This document shows positions 30,991-30,994 of a DNA stretch of 30,994 bases, piece by piece. The translations under genes and the position numbers were made by a program. The notes under the pieces were generated by a model. It was not told where the DNA came from. It worked only from the letters and a program-made list of their open reading frames with translations, and did not search any database. Numbering within the stretch: position 1 is the first letter of the stretch; the number at the start of each line of letters is the position of its first letter. The stretch is taken from IMG/VR virus record IMGVR_UViG_3300002835_000734, positions 1-30,994 of that record; one strand, written 5' to 3'. The DNA is from a virus.

Positions 30991-30994
30991 CTTT

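Noticed and set aside
1-30994. tRNA genes or insertion sequences
   Set aside because: Intergenic gaps are all shorter than about 150 bases and hold promoters, hairpins or nothing recognisable; no cloverleaf or transposase was seen.

Overview
The window is a piece of a T4-like (Tevenvirinae-type) myovirus genome, A+T-leaning and densely packed. Recognisable T4 homologues are the tail sheath gp18, tail tube gp19, neck proteins gp13 and gp14, proximal tail sheath stabiliser gp15, head completion nuclease gp4, small terminase gp16 and dNMP kinase gp1. The virion proteins look like those of T4-like phages from marine or fresh water rather than coliphage T4. The host cannot be fixed from this window. 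A phage-encoded outer-membrane receptor means a Gram-negative host, and its sequence looks alphaproteobacterial to me (a weak inference).

Layout, left to right. (1) 1-8.2 kb, minus strand: a late unit encoding a 5.1-kb repeat-built tail fibre, a 52-aa basic protein, a GH19 lysin and an Ig-like-repeat virion protein that runs off the left edge. (2) 8.3-18.5 kb, minus: gp18, gp19, a second tube-fold protein, a 118-aa protein, gp4, gp16, and two proteins with capsid-targeting-like N-termini. (3) 18.6-19.6 kb: a plus-strand HNH gene convergent with gp1. (4) 19.6-20.6 kb, minus: gp13 and a 51-aa protein. (5) 20.6-25.6 kb, minus: an island of early-type genes: an HNH endonuclease, a complete BtuB-like TonB-dependent receptor, a 67-aa protein, then an operon of a 386-aa protein, an SGNH hydrolase, a MazG-like pyrophosphatase and a 59-aa protein. 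(6) 25.7-29.2 kb, plus: gp14, gp15 and a NUDIX hydrolase. (7) 29.2-30.9 kb, minus: an XhlA/holin-like protein and a virion protein.

Regulation can be read from the sequence. Five host-type promoters, all TTGACA-N17-TATAxx, precede the early-type genes. T4-type late elements (NATAAATA or CTAAATA) precede the structural genes. Four late elements sit exactly 5 nt before an ATG that has no Shine-Dalgarno, which predicts leaderless late mRNAs. The gp13 late promoter lies in the loop of a hairpin whose 3' arm holds the gp13 ribosome binding site, an arrangement expected to silence gp13 on read-through early transcripts. Two strong intrinsic terminators separate units.

The most unusual content is the TonB-dependent receptor. 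It is full length, with signal peptide, TonB box, plug and C-terminal aromatic residue, and has its own promoter and terminator. It sits beside an HNH gene in an island that splits the gp13-gp14-gp15 neck cluster. Intergenic gaps are all under about 150 bases. I saw no tRNA, CRISPR array or insertion sequence.
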